This document shows, one piece after another, positions 63,444 to 64,000 of a DNA stretch of 64,000 bases. The stretch is taken from the NCBI GenBank assembly GCA_036399775.1, contig DASWMJ010000096.1, forward strand, positions 70,538-134,537, in the 5' to 3' direction. The position numbers and the translations under genes were made by a program. How positions within the stretch are numbered: position 1 is the first letter of the stretch; each line of letters opens with the position of its first letter. Origin of the DNA: JADMIH01 sp036399775 (lineage in GTDB: Bacteria > Chloroflexota > Chloroflexia > QHBQ01 > JADMIH01). The notes beneath the pieces were generated by a model. It saw only the letters and a program-made list of their open reading frames with translations, ran no database searches and was not told the DNA's origin.

Positions 63444-64000
63444 TCAGCTTTGCTCTTTGCAAAGGTCCCTGATGATGGCGAAGAAGTAGGCCATCTTGTT
63501 GTTGATGGTGCCGAGGCCCTGCTTCCCCTGGTAGGAGCGGGTGAGGCGTTTGGCCTCATATAGTAGCTCTGTAAATTGCTGTTCATTGAGGTTAGAAGTT
63601 TGCCATAAACGTAATGCCTGGGCGACGTTAGATATTGTATGCGCGGGGTCGTTAAGCTCCGTCGAGAAATCGGTAATTACCGCCGCTATGTATGGTGAAT
63701 AGGGTGGTGGAGTGTTGTCCGTCTCTTTGGTTACAGGCAACTTTTTCTGAGGTTGATGATTCGAATCATCCTTCTGTATTGTCTCTACTTGTTCTGTTTC
63801 TTCTTCGTGCAAGGCGCGCGCTACCCCCCGCGAATAAGCGTGGGATGTCCCCCCGGCTGGCGTGTGGTTATCCAGGAAAGATAATTGCGCGCTATCCCCG
63901 TCAGGTAACTCTTCGCTATCCCCACCGGATAAATCTCTGCGACCCCTGCCAGGTAACCTGTTGCTATCCCTACCAGTAAACTGTACGACATCCCCCCCAG
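63444..64000 (-). CDS. Partial gene: helical C-terminal domain preceded by octapeptide repeats
   Basis: The frame is open from 63444 to the window edge, where it continues; the start is outside. The C-terminal 95 residues (YIAAVITDFSTELNDPAHTI, LWQTSNLNEQQFTELLYEAK, NKMAYFFAIIRDLC) form a compact helical domain of a kind I have seen at the end of Chloroflexota replication-initiator-like proteins; that is only a recollection. Upstream, residues follow an eight-residue period with GRDSNRLP, GGDSEELP and DGDSAQLS, encoded by 24-bp repeats at about 63885-63990. Confidence 0.65.
   Translation of the reverse strand, partial: GGDVVQFTGRDSNRLPGRGRRDLSGGDSEELPDGDSAQLSFLDNHTPAGGTSHAYSRGVARALHEEETEQVETIQKDDSNHQPQKKLPVTKETDNTPPPYSPYIAAVITDFSTELNDPAHTISNVAQALRLWQTSNLNEQQFTELLYEAKRLTRSYQGKQGLGTINNKMAYFFAIIRDLCKEQS

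Overview
The window looks like a chromosomal segment of a Chloroflexota bacterium. The grounds are indirect: sugar-uptake genes with lipobox (diderm-atypical) binding proteins, a T-box leader, tandem copies of a 'YWxxxGGxxxFGxPxSE...YFERxRxExHPE' repeat in a secreted protein, and many short palindromic and heptamer repeats. No rRNA, tRNA or phylogenetic marker gene is present, so the assignment is an inference. Coding density is high, with long co-directional runs: almost everything from 325 to 41267 is on the minus strand and almost everything from 41579 to 62475 on the plus strand.

Region by region. (1) 1-8002: end of a DUF72 gene, then a minus-strand glycolate/glyoxylate group: cupin, class V aminotransferase (alanine/serine-glyoxylate type), glycolate oxidase GlcF, GlcE and GlcD, a small lipoprotein and an UlaG-like metallohydrolase. 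(2) 8160-28382: a large carbohydrate and sugar-acid catabolism island: NAD-dependent epimerase, DUF4432 (aldose-epimerase-like), IlvD/Edd dehydratase, SDR, xylulokinase, XylA-like isomerase, Gfo/Idh/MocA dehydrogenase, two AP-endonuclease-type sugar isomerases, VOC protein, creatininase-type amidohydrolase, Tm-1-like protein, and a second Fe-S plus FAD oxidase pair. (3) 28742-37036: an ABC sugar importer with two different ATPases, two permeases and a binding protein, an embedded alpha/beta hydrolase, and a ROK repressor with a XylR-type operator. (4) 37201-41267: secreted and membrane proteins, including a sugar dehydrogenase. (5) 41579-54680: plus-strand amino-sugar/beta-glucoside unit: ROK and LacI regulators with visible operators, binding protein, two permeases, GH1 glucosidase, ROK kinase, NagZ-type GH3, NagA, and a SIS-domain (NagB-II-like) protein. 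(6) 54894-57761: two tandem metallo-beta-lactamase-fold proteins of unknown role. (7) 57791-62475: a T-box-controlled arginine operon: BioD/MobB-like P-loop protein of unknown function, argC, argD, argB. (8) 62630-64000: DUF4395 membrane protein and the end of a gene with octapeptide repeats.

How the parts fit: regions 2-3 would import and degrade pentoses or sugar acids, feeding xylulose-5-phosphate and keto acids into central metabolism, while the glycolate module recovers two-carbon units as glycine. Region 5 would import a GlcNAc- or glucose-containing oligosaccharide, cut it inside the cell, phosphorylate, deacetylate and deaminate the amino sugar.

The most unusual property is the repeat load. 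About twenty short tandem arrays, all with a 7-bp period but with different unit sequences, sit between and sometimes inside genes, often as inverted pairs. In addition there are six GTAGGGGCG-ended palindromic elements, one of them inside a 158-bp unit with perfect 16-bp terminal inverted repeats and a 5-bp target duplication, nested in another repeat. The best candidates for undescribed biology are this repeat system, the tandem MBL pair, the P-loop protein in the arginine operon and the apparently asymmetric ATPase pair.
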